Positions 28,908 to 38,966 of a stretch of 64,000 nt of DNA are shown in pieces (position 1 is the stretch's first letter; the number at the start of each line of letters is the position of its first letter). A model generated the notes under the pieces. That model worked only from the letters and a program-made list of their open reading frames with translations. It did not search any database and was not told the origin of the DNA. A program made the position numbers and the translations under genes. Origin of the DNA: Streptomyces sp. FIT100 (GTDB taxonomy: Bacteria; Actinomycetota; Actinomycetes; Streptomycetales; Streptomycetaceae); the NCBI RefSeq assembly GCF_024584805.1, contig NZ_CP075715.1:1662001-1726000 (forward strand), given 5' to 3'.

Positions 28908-29040
28908 GCGCTGTCCCCTCTCCCTGTTTCCCCCGCAACCGTCCGTGTGTGCGGTTGCCCCGTACCCTACGCATGCGTGCCGACGGAGCAGCAGACTTGG
29001 GCTGGTTTTGTGTCGGTCTTGAAACACACCTGCCGGTGCG

Positions 29041-31206
<2,166 letters not shown>

Positions 31207-31212
31207 GGAACC

Positions 31213-31235
31213 ACCGTACGACCCACCACTGACAG
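31213..31235 (-). promoter_or_regulatory. PafBC-type (RecA-NDp) damage promoter of uvrB
   Basis: Minus strand: CTGTCAGTG, eight bases, TACGGT. It differs from TTGTCRGTG-N8-TAnnnT only at the first base. The -10 ends 6 nt before the ATG. Confidence 0.85.
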
Positions 31236-31346
31236 CCGTGCCCGGTCCGGGATCCGGCCGGGATTCCGGGGCGGGACCGGGCCGGGACTCCGGTGGCCGG
31301 GTGGGCGGTGGCCCGCGGACTGCGGACGGCGGACGGCGGACGGCGG

Positions 31347-32243
31347 TCAGCGCTGGCGGGAGCGCTGGGCGGCGCGGCGGGCCGAGCGGGAGGGGGCCGA
31401 CCAGTTCGCGGGCTCGCCGTAGGACGGCAGCCGGCGCTGCGCGGGGACGCCCGCCCGGGCCTTCCCGGCCGCCGGCGTGCGCTCGTCCGGCTGCCGCTGC
31501 CCCTGCGACCCGCCCGTCACGAGCAGCGGATCGAACATGACGACCGCGCCCGCCAGGGCCAGGAAGACCGCGGGGCCGATCAGCAGCGGGGCGATGAGGG
31601 TCGCGGGCGAGTCCCCGACGGCGCCAGGGGGGACGCTGCCGTGGAGGTGGACGCTGACGGCCGCCATGCCGGTGTAGTGCATTCCGCTCACCGCGACGCC
31701 CATGACCAGGCTGGCTCCGAGGCTCGGCAGGAACCCGTGGATGGACACGGCCGCCCAGAGGGCGGAGGTGGCCGCGACGACGGCGATCACGACGGAGAGG
31801 GCGACGGTGAGGGTGTCGTACTCGAGCCGCCCCTGGAGTCTCATCCCGGCCATGCCCAGATAGTGCATGGAAGCGATACCGAGACCGGTGATGGTGCCGC
31901 CGGTGACCAGGGCCATCGCGGTCGCGCCGCGGTAGCCGACGATGAAGATGCCGATCCCGGTCATGACGACGGCGATGCCGAGGCTGGCGAAGGTCGTCGG
32001 CCGGTCGTAGCTGATCGGCGCCTCGGCGACGGTGAAGCCCATCATCGCGATGAAGTGCATGGTCCAGATGCCGGAGCCGATGGAGATGGCGCCGAGCGCC
32101 AGCCAGCCGGGCTTGAACGACTCGCCGTTGCGTACGGATCTGCTGGTGCAGCGCAGCCCCAGCGCGCCACCCAGGCAGGCCATGACATACGCGGCCACAG
32201 GTGTGACGAGGCCGTAACTGAAACCGTCGACAGTGCCCTGCAT
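31347..32243 (-). CDS. MHYT-domain integral membrane sensor
   Basis: A 298-residue membrane protein built of seven predicted helices with three MHYT motifs ([32 protein letters not shown]). MHYT domains are thought to bind copper and sense a diatomic gas or redox state at the membrane. Here no output domain (GGDEF, EAL, kinase) follows; the C-terminal 60 residues are a basic, disordered-looking tail. The ATG at 32243 is preceded by GAAGGG; the 53 open codons upstream are not membrane-like. It is divergent from ogt. Confidence 0.88.
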   Translation of the reverse strand: MQGTVDGFSYGLVTPVAAYVMACLGGALGLRCTSRSVRNGESFKPGWLALGAISIGSGIWTMHFIAMMGFTVAEAPISYDRPTTFASLGIAVVMTGIGIFIVGYRGATAMALVTGGTITGLGIASMHYLGMAGMRLQGRLEYDTLTVALSVVIAVVAATSALWAAVSIHGFLPSLGASLVMGVAVSGMHYTGMAAVSVHLHGSVPPGAVGDSPATLIAPLLIGPAVFLALAGAVVMFDPLLVTGGSQGQRQPDERTPAAGKARAGVPAQRRLPSYGEPANWSAPSRSARRAAQRSRQR

Positions 32244-32462
32244 ACCTCTATGCCCTTCGCCCCTTGTGCCGCTCGCACCCTCGGCCGCTCGTGCCCCGGT
32301 GCCGCTCGTGTCCTTGTGTCCCCCCGTCGAGCAAGCCTTGTACCACCGGGCGAGAGTAGGACGAGCGGGAACGAGAACAAACACCGGGGGCGGTTTCCCC
32401 ACGACTACTGCACAGAACCCTCCCTTCGCTGGATTTCCCGGTGTTTTCGCTGGTCAGGAAGA

Positions 32463-32485
32463 TTGTCAGTGGCCGGTCGTACGGT
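32463..32485 (+). promoter_or_regulatory. PafBC-type (RecA-NDp) damage promoter of ogt, perfect match
   Basis: TTGTCAGTG, eight bases (GCCGGTCG), TACGGT: every consensus position of TTGTCRGTG-N8-TAnnnT is met. The -10 ends 6 nt before the ATG at 32492, so the message is probably leaderless. Confidence 0.88.
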
Positions 32486-32491
32486 GTCCGC

Positions 32492-33022
32492 ATGAACAGC
32501 TTCGAGTGGACCGTCGTGGGCTCGGACATCGGGCCGCTGCTGCTCGCCGCCACGGGGGAAGGGCTGGTGAGCGTCGTCTTCCACGCCGACGCGCCGGTGC
32601 GGGACAGGGCGCTCGGGCAGCTGGCGGCGCGGCTGGGCGGAGATCCGGCCGAGTCCGCGTCGGGCCGCCTCTCCGAGCCGATACGCCGGCTCGATGAGTA
32701 CTTCGCGGGCACACGCCGGGACTTCGGGCTGCCGCTGGACTGGTCGCTGACGTCCGGATTCAACCGCCAGGTGCTGCGCGAGCTCGCGTCCGGTGTGCCG
32801 TACGGGACGGTCGTCGGGTACGGCGAGCTGGCCGAGCGGGTGGGGCAGCCGGGGGCGGCCCAGGCGGTGGGCGCGGCGATGGGGTCGAATCCGCTGCCGC
32901 TGGTGGTCCCGTGCCATCGGGTGGTGGAGAGCGACGGCGGCCTGGGCGGTTTCGGGGGCGGTCTGGAGACCAAGCGGCGGCTGCTGGCGCTGGAGGGCGT
33001 GCTGCCCGAGCCGCTGTTCTGA
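32492..33022 (+). CDS. ogt: methylated-DNA-[protein]-cysteine S-methyltransferase
   Basis: A 176-residue suicide repair protein that moves alkyl groups from O6 of guanine to its own cysteine. The acceptor is Cys141 in VVPCHRVV, followed by the family's GGFGGGLETKRRLLALEG. The helix-turn-helix region YGTVVGYGELAERVG is also standard. The ATG at 32492 lies 6 nt after the -10 of a perfect damage promoter; the 17 open codons upstream include that promoter and are not coding. It is divergent from the MHYT gene. Confidence 0.95.
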   Translation: MNSFEWTVVGSDIGPLLLAATGEGLVSVVFHADAPVRDRALGQLAARLGGDPAESASGRLSEPIRRLDEYFAGTRRDFGLPLDWSLTSGFNRQVLRELASGVPYGTVVGYGELAERVGQPGAAQAVGAAMGSNPLPLVVPCHRVVESDGGLGGFGGGLETKRRLLALEGVLPEPLF

Positions 33023-33177
33023 GACCGACTGTTTCGTACAGGCGTGCGTGACTGGCACACTGCGGCGGTGCCCACTGCCTCTGCCGACCCTGCCGACCCC
33101 GCCGACGCGACAGCTCCCGGCGCGCCCGTGATGCCGGTCCCCCGGACCGTGCTCCCGGGCCCGGGGCCGGTCGCCCG

Positions 33178-34506
33178 ATGAGCGCCGGGGAGAAGTCCGC
33201 TCCCGCGCCGGTCGAGGCGGCTGTGACGGATGCCGCCGCTCTGCCCGCCCTGCGGCGGCGGATCACGGCCGTCCTCATCGCGAGCCAGATCCTCGGCGGG
33301 CTCGGTGTGGCGACGGGCATCGCCCTGGCCGCGGTGCTCGCCCAGGAGGTGAGCGGGACCGAGGCGCTGTCCGGGCTCGCCCCGACGGCCACCGTCGCCG
33401 GGACGGCGCTGCTGTCCGTGCCGCTCGCGGCGCTGACGGCCGCTCGCGGGCGACGCCCCGGCCTGGTCGTGGCGTATCTGATCGGGGCCGTCGGCGCGGG
33501 CGTCGTCGTGCTGGCGGCGGCTGTCGGGAGCTTTCCGCTGCTTCTGCTGGGGATGGCGGGGTTCGGCGCGGCGTCGTCGGCGAATCTGCAGGCGCGGTTC
33601 GCCGCCGCGGACCTGGCGGAGCCCGACCGGCGGGCCCGGGCCATCTCCACGGTGGTGTGGGCGACCACGATCGGGGCGGTGCTCGGGCCGAACATCGCCG
33701 CTCCCGCCGGGCACAGCGTGTCCGGGCTCGGGATTCCGCAGTCGGCCGGCCCGTTCCTCTGGGCGGCCGGCGTGTTCCTGGTCTCGGCGGTGGTCGTCGC
33801 CGTACTGCTGCGCCCGGACCCGCTGCTGACGGCGCGGGCGCTGGCGCCCGCCGGGGAGGACTCGCGCGAGGGACGTTCGCTGCGGGCGGGTGTACGAGCG
33901 GTGCGGGAGTCCCCGCGCGCCCGGCTCGCGCTGCTCACCGTCACGGTCGCGCACACCGCGATGGTGTCGATCATGTCGATGACCCCGGTGGCGCTGAGCC
34001 ACCACGGCGCCGGGATCGAGCTTATCGGCCTGGTCATCAGCGGCCATATCGCGGGGATGTACGCGTTCTCACCGGTGATGGGGCGGCTGTCCGACCGCTT
34101 CGGCCGGCTCACCGTGATCGGGCTGGCCGTGGGACTGCTCTCCTGTGCGGCGCTACTGGCCGGCACTGCGGGCGCGAGCCACGGGCGTACGGCTGCGGGC
34201 CTGTTCCTGCTCGGCCTCGGCTGGTCCGCGGGGCTGGTGTCGGGCTCCGCGCTGCTCACGGACTCGGTCCCGGGCCCCGCCCGCGCCGCGGTCCAGGGAC
34301 TGTCCGACCTGACGATGAACGCGGCGGCGGGCGTCGGCGGCGTGGCGGCCGGCCTCATCGTGTCGCAGGCGAGCTACGGCTGGCTCAACGCGATCGGGGC
34401 GGGACTGCTGCTCCCTCTTGCCGCCCTGGCGGTCCTCCGCGCGGTGCGACCGCGTCCGGTGCCTCCACGTGCGGTGCCTCCGCATCCGGTGCGCCCGGGA
34501 GACTGA
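33178..34506 (+). CDS. MFS transporter
   Basis: A 442-residue MFS permease with about 12 hydrophobic segments and the helix 2-3 type loops AARGRRPG and MGRLSDRFGRLTVIG. The long N-terminal cytosolic stretch is Ala-rich, and the C-terminus is a proline/arginine repeat tail. The substrate is unknown. The ATG at 33178 lacks a clear ribosome-binding site, and a 37-codon frame from GTG 33068 ends in an ATGA overlap with this start, so coupling or a different real start is possible. Confidence 0.85.
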   Translation: MSAGEKSAPAPVEAAVTDAAALPALRRRITAVLIASQILGGLGVATGIALAAVLAQEVSGTEALSGLAPTATVAGTALLSVPLAALTAARGRRPGLVVAYLIGAVGAGVVVLAAAVGSFPLLLLGMAGFGAASSANLQARFAAADLAEPDRRARAISTVVWATTIGAVLGPNIAAPAGHSVSGLGIPQSAGPFLWAAGVFLVSAVVVAVLLRPDPLLTARALAPAGEDSREGRSLRAGVRAVRESPRARLALLTVTVAHTAMVSIMSMTPVALSHHGAGIELIGLVISGHIAGMYAFSPVMGRLSDRFGRLTVIGLAVGLLSCAALLAGTAGASHGRTAAGLFLLGLGWSAGLVSGSALLTDSVPGPARAAVQGLSDLTMNAAAGVGGVAAGLIVSQASYGWLNAIGAGLLLPLAALAVLRAVRPRPVPPRAVPPHPVRPGD

Positions 34507-34629
34507 CGCCGTACACCGTCGGCAGCGTCCCGGCGGGCTCCTTCACCCCGCCCCAAGGCGGGGCCGGGGGTCGCATGTCCGCATCTGTCGAAGCGTTTGG
34601 GCGGGGCGCCCGCGTGCCAGGGATGGGAC

Positions 34630-35538
34630 ATGCCGGAGACCACGCTGCTGCTGTCAGAAGAGGTACGGGAGGCGCTGGACACGCGCCGGCCCGTCGTCGC
34701 CCTGGAGTCCACGATCATCGCGCACGGGCTGCCCCGTCCGCGCAATCTGGCGGTGGCGGAGGAGCTGGAGTCGCTGGTCAGAAGCGGCGGTGCGGTGCCC
34801 GCGACGATCGCCGTCCTGGACGGCAGGGCCCATGTCGGTCTGGACAAGGGCCAGTTGGAGCGGGTCGCGACCGATCCGGACGTGCGCAAGCTCGGCCACC
34901 GCGATCTCGCGCCCGCGCTCGCCGCGGGGGCGAGCGGGGCGACGACGGTGTCCGCGACCGCGTTCCTCGCCGCCCGCGCCGGGATCCGCGTCTTCGCGAC
35001 GGGCGGGCTCGGCGGCGTCCACCGCGAGTGGACCACGACCCAGGACGAGTCGGCGGACCTGCGGCTCCTCGCACGGACGAGGATCGCCGTCGTCTGCGCC
35101 GGGGTGAAGTCGATCCTCGACGTCCCGGCGACCCTCCAGCGCCTGGAGACACTCGGTGTGGGCATCCTCGGCTACGGGACCGACCGGTTCCCCGGCTTCT
35201 ACCTGACCTCCTCCGGGGAGCCGGTCGACTGGACGGTCCGTACGCCCGAGGAGGTCGCGGAGGTGGTACGCGCCCAGGACGCGCTCGGCGGCCCCGACGC
35301 GGCGCTGATCGTCGCCCGGCCCGTGCCCGAGGACGAGCAGCTCGATCCGCAGTTGCACGACCGGGTGCTGGCGGAGGCGCTGGAGGCGTGCCAGGAGCGC
35401 GGCATCACGGGCCAGGCGGTCACACCCTTCCTCCTCGACCATCTGGTGCGGCACACGAAGGGCGCCTCGCTGGAGGCGAATCTGGCGGCCGTACGCGGCA
35501 ATGTCCGGCTGGCGGCGCAGATCGCGGCGGCGCTGTGA
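34630..35538 (+). CDS. psuG: pseudouridine-5'-phosphate glycosidase
   Basis: A 302-residue enzyme that splits pseudouridine 5'-phosphate into uracil and ribose 5-phosphate. Family blocks are all present: VVALESTIIAHGLPRP, GAVPATIAVLDGRAHVGL, the catalytic-site SGATTVSATAFLAARAGI and FATGGLGGVHR, and VVCAGVKSILDVPATLQRLE. I chose the ATG at 34630 with GGGATGGG just upstream; the frame opens 11 codons earlier. Its stop overlaps the GTG of the downstream kinase (GTGA), making a coupled salvage pair. Confidence 0.95.
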   Translation: MPETTLLLSEEVREALDTRRPVVALESTIIAHGLPRPRNLAVAEELESLVRSGGAVPATIAVLDGRAHVGLDKGQLERVATDPDVRKLGHRDLAPALAAGASGATTVSATAFLAARAGIRVFATGGLGGVHREWTTTQDESADLRLLARTRIAVVCAGVKSILDVPATLQRLETLGVGILGYGTDRFPGFYLTSSGEPVDWTVRTPEEVAEVVRAQDALGGPDAALIVARPVPEDEQLDPQLHDRVLAEALEACQERGITGQAVTPFLLDHLVRHTKGASLEANLAAVRGNVRLAAQIAAAL

Positions 35539-36575
35539 CCGACCCGGGCGCGTACGCGGACGGTCCGCCGGGCCCCGGCCCGCACGGCAGCGGAGCGGGC
35601 GGCCGGGGCGAAGCGGGCAGCGGAGGCGGAGCGGGCAGCGGAGGCGGAGCGGGCAGCGGCGCGCTGCTCGTCATCGGCGACGTGGCCACCGATGTGGTGG
35701 CGCGACATGGCGGAGCGCTCTCGCACGGTACCGACACGGCCGCCGAGATACGCACCCTCCCGGGCGGTGCGGGCGCCAACGCCGCCTGCTGGGCCGCGTA
35801 CTCGGGCTGCGCGGACGTACGGCTCCTCGGCCGGGTCGGCGGCGAGAGTGCGTCGTGGCACGACCGGCATCTGCGCCGTTCGGGGGTGCGGCCGCTGCTG
35901 GTGTCCGATCCCGAGGCGCGGACCGCCACGGTCGTCGCGCTCGTCGACGCCCGCGCCGAGCGCACCTTCCTCACCGACAGCGGGGCGGCCCTGCGGATCT
36001 CCCCCGCCGACTGGTCGCCCGCCCTGCTCGACGGGGTCGGCCGACTCCATCTCTCCGGCTATCTCTTCTTCGCGGCCCCCAGCCGGGAACTGGCCGTCCG
36101 CGCCCTGGCGGACGCCCGCGAGCGGGGCATCCCGGTGAGCGTGGACCCGGCTTCCGCGGGCTTCCTCACCGCGGTCGGCGTGGACCGCTTCCTCGCCGCG
36201 TCGGAGGGCGCCGACGTGCTCCTGCCCAACGCCGACGAGGCCCGGCTGCTCACCGGCGTCCCGGACGTGGCCGAGGCCGCCGCCGAGCTGAGCCGTCGGG
36301 CGCCGCTGGCCGTCGTCACGCTCGGCGCCGAGGGGGCGCTGGTGGCCGAGTCGGGTGCGGTGACGGGCCGTGTCCCGCCGGTCCGTGCTGCGGCGGTCGA
36401 CTCGACGGGTGCGGGCGACGCCTTCACCGGCGCGTTCCTCGCCGCGTTCCTGGCGGGCGCGGATCCGGCGGCCGCGGCCGGGGAGGGCTGCCGCGCGGGC
36501 GCGCGGGCGGTCACCCTGTACGGCGGCCGGCCGCCGGACCCCGACGGCAGCGGACCGCAGCCGCCACGACGGTGA
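35535..36575 (+). CDS. psuK: PfkB-family kinase, probable pseudouridine kinase
   Basis: A 346-residue ribokinase-family kinase, very likely phosphorylating pseudouridine for the glycosidase encoded just upstream. The core starts at about residue 44 (LLVIGDVATDVV); TLPGGAGANAACWAAYSG and the C-terminal STGAGDAFTGAFLAAFLAG (catalytic Asp) are the family signatures. The GTG start overlaps the psuG stop by 4 bp. The first 40 residues are a Gly/Ser/Pro-rich leader encoded partly by 18-bp repeats (GAGSGG units), unusual for this family. The function name rests on context and fold. Confidence 0.85.
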   Translation: MTDPGAYADGPPGPGPHGSGAGGRGEAGSGGGAGSGGGAGSGALLVIGDVATDVVARHGGALSHGTDTAAEIRTLPGGAGANAACWAAYSGCADVRLLGRVGGESASWHDRHLRRSGVRPLLVSDPEARTATVVALVDARAERTFLTDSGAALRISPADWSPALLDGVGRLHLSGYLFFAAPSRELAVRALADARERGIPVSVDPASAGFLTAVGVDRFLAASEGADVLLPNADEARLLTGVPDVAEAAAELSRRAPLAVVTLGAEGALVAESGAVTGRVPPVRAAAVDSTGAGDAFTGAFLAAFLAGADPAAAAGEGCRAGARAVTLYGGRPPDPDGSGPQPPRR

Positions 36576-36593
36576 TCCCTCCAGGGAGGGTCT

Positions 36594-36780
36594 TCACAGT
36601 GGCGTCGTCCGCCCGGAGGGCGGGCCCGGCGGCGTCTGGTGCGTGCGATCGCAAGGCGGGGGACGGAGTCCATGCGGTGGGGACACCTCCCGTACCCGAA
36701 GGGCCACGGGGGCGGGGACACCTCCCAGGCGCGAACTCTGGGGGGGAAGCGTGCCAGACGTCGCCGGGCAGACGGGACTG
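36594..36780. repeat. streptomycete-type intergenic palindromic element
   Basis: The 218-bp gap between psuK and the uridine-kinase-like gene carries no gene I can support. It holds two direct copies of GGGGACACCTCCC (about 36677 and 36714), the second followed by a CCCAG...CTGGG hairpin and a run of G. This resembles the GGGGGCACCTCCC...GGGGGA repeats scattered through Streptomyces genomes. Confidence 0.5.
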
Positions 36781-36793
36781 TGAACAATGCGAC

Positions 36794-37441
36794 CTAGGCG
36801 CTCCCCCACGGGGCGTTCCACGCCGGGTGGCGCGGATCGTCGGCGCGGACGACGAGTTCGGCGGCCTTCACCGGGTCCACCTCGCGCTCGTACCGTTCGA
36901 ACGCGGGCAGCGTCCACCGCTGCGCCTCGTCGGTGCGGCGGTGCAGTGCGCCCGCCGAGAGCCGCAGGTGCAGTGTCAGATCGAAGGGGAACCAGTGGCC
37001 GAACAGCAGCGGTCCGTGCAGCACCAGCACACCGCCGGGCGGCAGTTCGCGGTGCGGACTGCGGGTCGCGCGGTCGGTGACCGGGTCCCACAGATCCGGC
37101 AGCACCCGTCCCGAGCCGCCCGGCTCCAGCGGTCCGAACACCTCGCGCCACAGGGCGCCCGTGTCGAACCAGCCCACGTAGTACGTATCGGGGTCCTCAC
37201 GCCCGTGCTCGTACCGCAGGGACGCGGGCCGCAGAAATCCGTCCGCGCCGACCACCAGCACCGAACGGCCGCGCAGCCGCAGTGCGTCGGCGAGGGCTCC
37301 GGCCGCGGCACCGGTCCCGGCGGCGGGGGCGCCGTCGACGGCGACGCGAAGCCAGGGGCCGCCGTCGGCCGCCTCGGTCTCCAGGAGCCGGTCGGCAACG
37401 GCTTCGGTCAGCCGTTCCCAGGTGATCGGTTCGAGTCGCAC
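36794..37441 (-). CDS. uridine kinase-like protein with degenerate P-loop
   Basis: A 215-residue protein resembling uridine kinase-type NTPases along its length: VLVVGADGFLRPASLRY is like the substrate lid region, and ELPPGGVLVLHGPLLFG resembles the Walker B strand. The expected P-loop (residues about 37-48, DGAPAAGTGAAAG) lacks the GK[ST] lysine, so ATP hydrolysis in the usual way is doubtful. The start is GTG 37441. It is divergent from the DUF2293 gene and convergent with the psuGK pair; a nucleoside-related role is only suggested by that neighbourhood. Confidence 0.75.
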   Translation of the reverse strand: MRLEPITWERLTEAVADRLLETEAADGGPWLRVAVDGAPAAGTGAAAGALADALRLRGRSVLVVGADGFLRPASLRYEHGREDPDTYYVGWFDTGALWREVFGPLEPGGSGRVLPDLWDPVTDRATRSPHRELPPGGVLVLHGPLLFGHWFPFDLTLHLRLSAGALHRRTDEAQRWTLPAFERYEREVDPVKAAELVVRADDPRHPAWNAPWGSA

Positions 37442-37536
37442 CGGCCCATCATGCCCGCTGCCGGCAGGGGGCGGCGGGTGGGGCCGAGGGCGTAGCCTGC
37501 CTCCGAATCGGCAGCAGGTGGAGGGGACGGGGGCCG

Positions 37537-38196
37537 ATGGATCCGCTGGTGGTGGTCGAGCCGCTGAAACAGCGCCACTGTGCCGAGTGCCGACGCGGTC
37601 CGCTGGAGCGGATGGTCCTGGAGTGCGAGGCTCCGCGCTGTCTGGACTGCGCCGACCTCGGGCATCTGGTCTTCCTGCCCCGCGGGAACGCGGCGCTGAC
37701 CCGCCGCGCACGGGAGGCGAGTTCCCTCTGGGCCGTCGTCGTACGGCACAACAAGCGCCGTACGCGTGACGAGCGCCAGGGCCTGCTCGTCGAGGAGGCC
37801 GCGCTGGCACGGGCGGAGGCGGCGTGCCTGGCCGACGCCGACGTCCGTGCCCGTCGCCGGGAGCGTGACGCGGCTCGGCGGGCGGCGGAGGACGTGCGCT
37901 TCACCGGCACCCTCACCGCGGAGATCCTGCGGCTCTTCCCGTCCTGTCCGCTCGACCGGGCGCTGGACATCGCGGCGCACACCTCGGTGCGCGGCAGCGG
38001 ACGCGTGGGCCGCACCGCTGCCGGCCGCGCCCTGGACGAGGGCGCGGTCACGGCGGCGGTGCGTGCGTCCGTACGCCATCTGGACACGCCGTACGACGCG
38101 CTGCTCATGCAGGGGGTGCCCCGGCATGAGGCCCGTGCGCGTCTGGCGCCGGCGATCGAGGCGGTCCTTGCGGCTTGGCGCGTGGAACCGGCGTAG
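37537..38196 (+). CDS. DUF2293-type protein with N-terminal zinc-finger-like cysteines
   Basis: A 219-residue soluble protein of unknown function. The N-terminal third has two CxxC-like pairs (HCAEC near residue 14, CLDC near 37) that could bind zinc. The middle is a charged, Arg/Ala-rich helical stretch, and the C-terminal part (FPSCPLDRALDIAAHTSVRGSGRVGRT and YDALLMQGVPRHEARARL) matches the DUF2293 family as I remember it. The ATG at 37537 has GGAGGGG upstream. It is convergent with the chaplin gene with only 20 bp between stops. Confidence 0.75.
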   Translation: MDPLVVVEPLKQRHCAECRRGPLERMVLECEAPRCLDCADLGHLVFLPRGNAALTRRAREASSLWAVVVRHNKRRTRDERQGLLVEEAALARAEAACLADADVRARRRERDAARRAAEDVRFTGTLTAEILRLFPSCPLDRALDIAAHTSVRGSGRVGRTAAGRALDEGAVTAAVRASVRHLDTPYDALLMQGVPRHEARARLAPAIEAVLAAWRVEPA

Positions 38197-38216
38197 GCCG
38201 TGGCGCCGCCGGCGGC

Positions 38217-38825
38217 TCAGGCCGTGGCCCGGAAGCGGCGGTAGAGCACCGCACCGCCGAGGATCAGGGCGGCGCCGGCGGGCACGGCCAGGCCGATGCC
38301 TTCGGGCGTGCCGGTCTCGGCGAGCCGCACCGGGCCCTGCTGGGGCTCGTGCTGGACGGGCGTCACGGGCCGTGCCGTCGGCGGCTGCGACGGCCTCGGT
38401 CTGGCCGGCGGCCTGGACGAGTTGGACGACGAGTTGCCGACGGACGGGTTAGCGACGCCGACGACGTTGACGGAGTTGCCGGTGACATTCACGGGCACGT
38501 CGACCGGCGCCTGGATCCCGTTGCCGGAGAGGATCCCGGGGGAATCCTTCGGGCGCCCCTCGGCGACGGCTCCGCCGCCGCTGCTTCCCTTGTTCTCGCA
38601 GCTGTTGCCGGCCGTCGGGTTCAGCAGGCCGATCACATTGACCGTGTTGCCGCACACATTGACCGGGACATGCACCGGGAGCTGCACGGAGTTCCCGGAG
38701 AGCAGGCCCGGTGACCCGGTCGCGTCCCCCCGCGCGGACGAATCGGCATGTGCGGCCCCGGCAGCGGCGAGGGCGCCACCCGTGACCATTGCTGCGACCA
38801 GACCTGTTCGGCGCATCAGCCTCAT
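38217..38825 (-). CDS. long chaplin (two chaplin domains, cell-wall sorting signal)
   Basis: A 202-residue secreted surface protein of aerial hyphae. Signal peptide residues 1-27 (ending AGAAHA). Chaplin domain 1 spans about 38-78 with both cysteines (Cys58, Cys76). Chaplin domain 2 spans about 96-134 but has Thr115 and Ser133 where the cysteines should be. A Pro-rich linker leads to a sortase signal LAETG (168-172), a hydrophobic helix and a basic tail (YRRFRATA). This is the architecture of long chaplins ChpA-C, which sortase anchors to the wall while short chaplins form the amyloid rodlet layer. ATG 38825 has a GGAAGG/CAGGA ribosome-binding site. Confidence 0.95.
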   Translation of the reverse strand: MRLMRRTGLVAAMVTGGALAAAGAAHADSSARGDATGSPGLLSGNSVQLPVHVPVNVCGNTVNVIGLLNPTAGNSCENKGSSGGGAVAEGRPKDSPGILSGNGIQAPVDVPVNVTGNSVNVVGVANPSVGNSSSNSSRPPARPRPSQPPTARPVTPVQHEPQQGPVRLAETGTPEGIGLAVPAGAALILGGAVLYRRFRATA

Positions 38826-38874
38826 TGGTTCCTGCCTTCCGGAGAATGAACACGGGCACGCACCCGCACCGGAA

Positions 38875-38902
38875 ATAACGCAATGGAACCAATAGGGTTA
38901 TG
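38875..38902 (-). promoter_or_regulatory. sigma-BldN-like promoter of the chaplin gene
   Basis: Minus strand: CATAAC, exactly 16 bp, CGTTAT. The sigma-BldN consensus I recall is CGTAAC-N16-CGTTGA, matched at 5/6 and 4/6 positions. Chaplin genes are known sigma-BldN targets. Confidence 0.65.
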
Positions 38903-38966
38903 ATCGACAATCGTTTCACCCTATCGAGTGGGGTGTTTGTCGAACTCCGCTGCGTCGCCCGGATGT

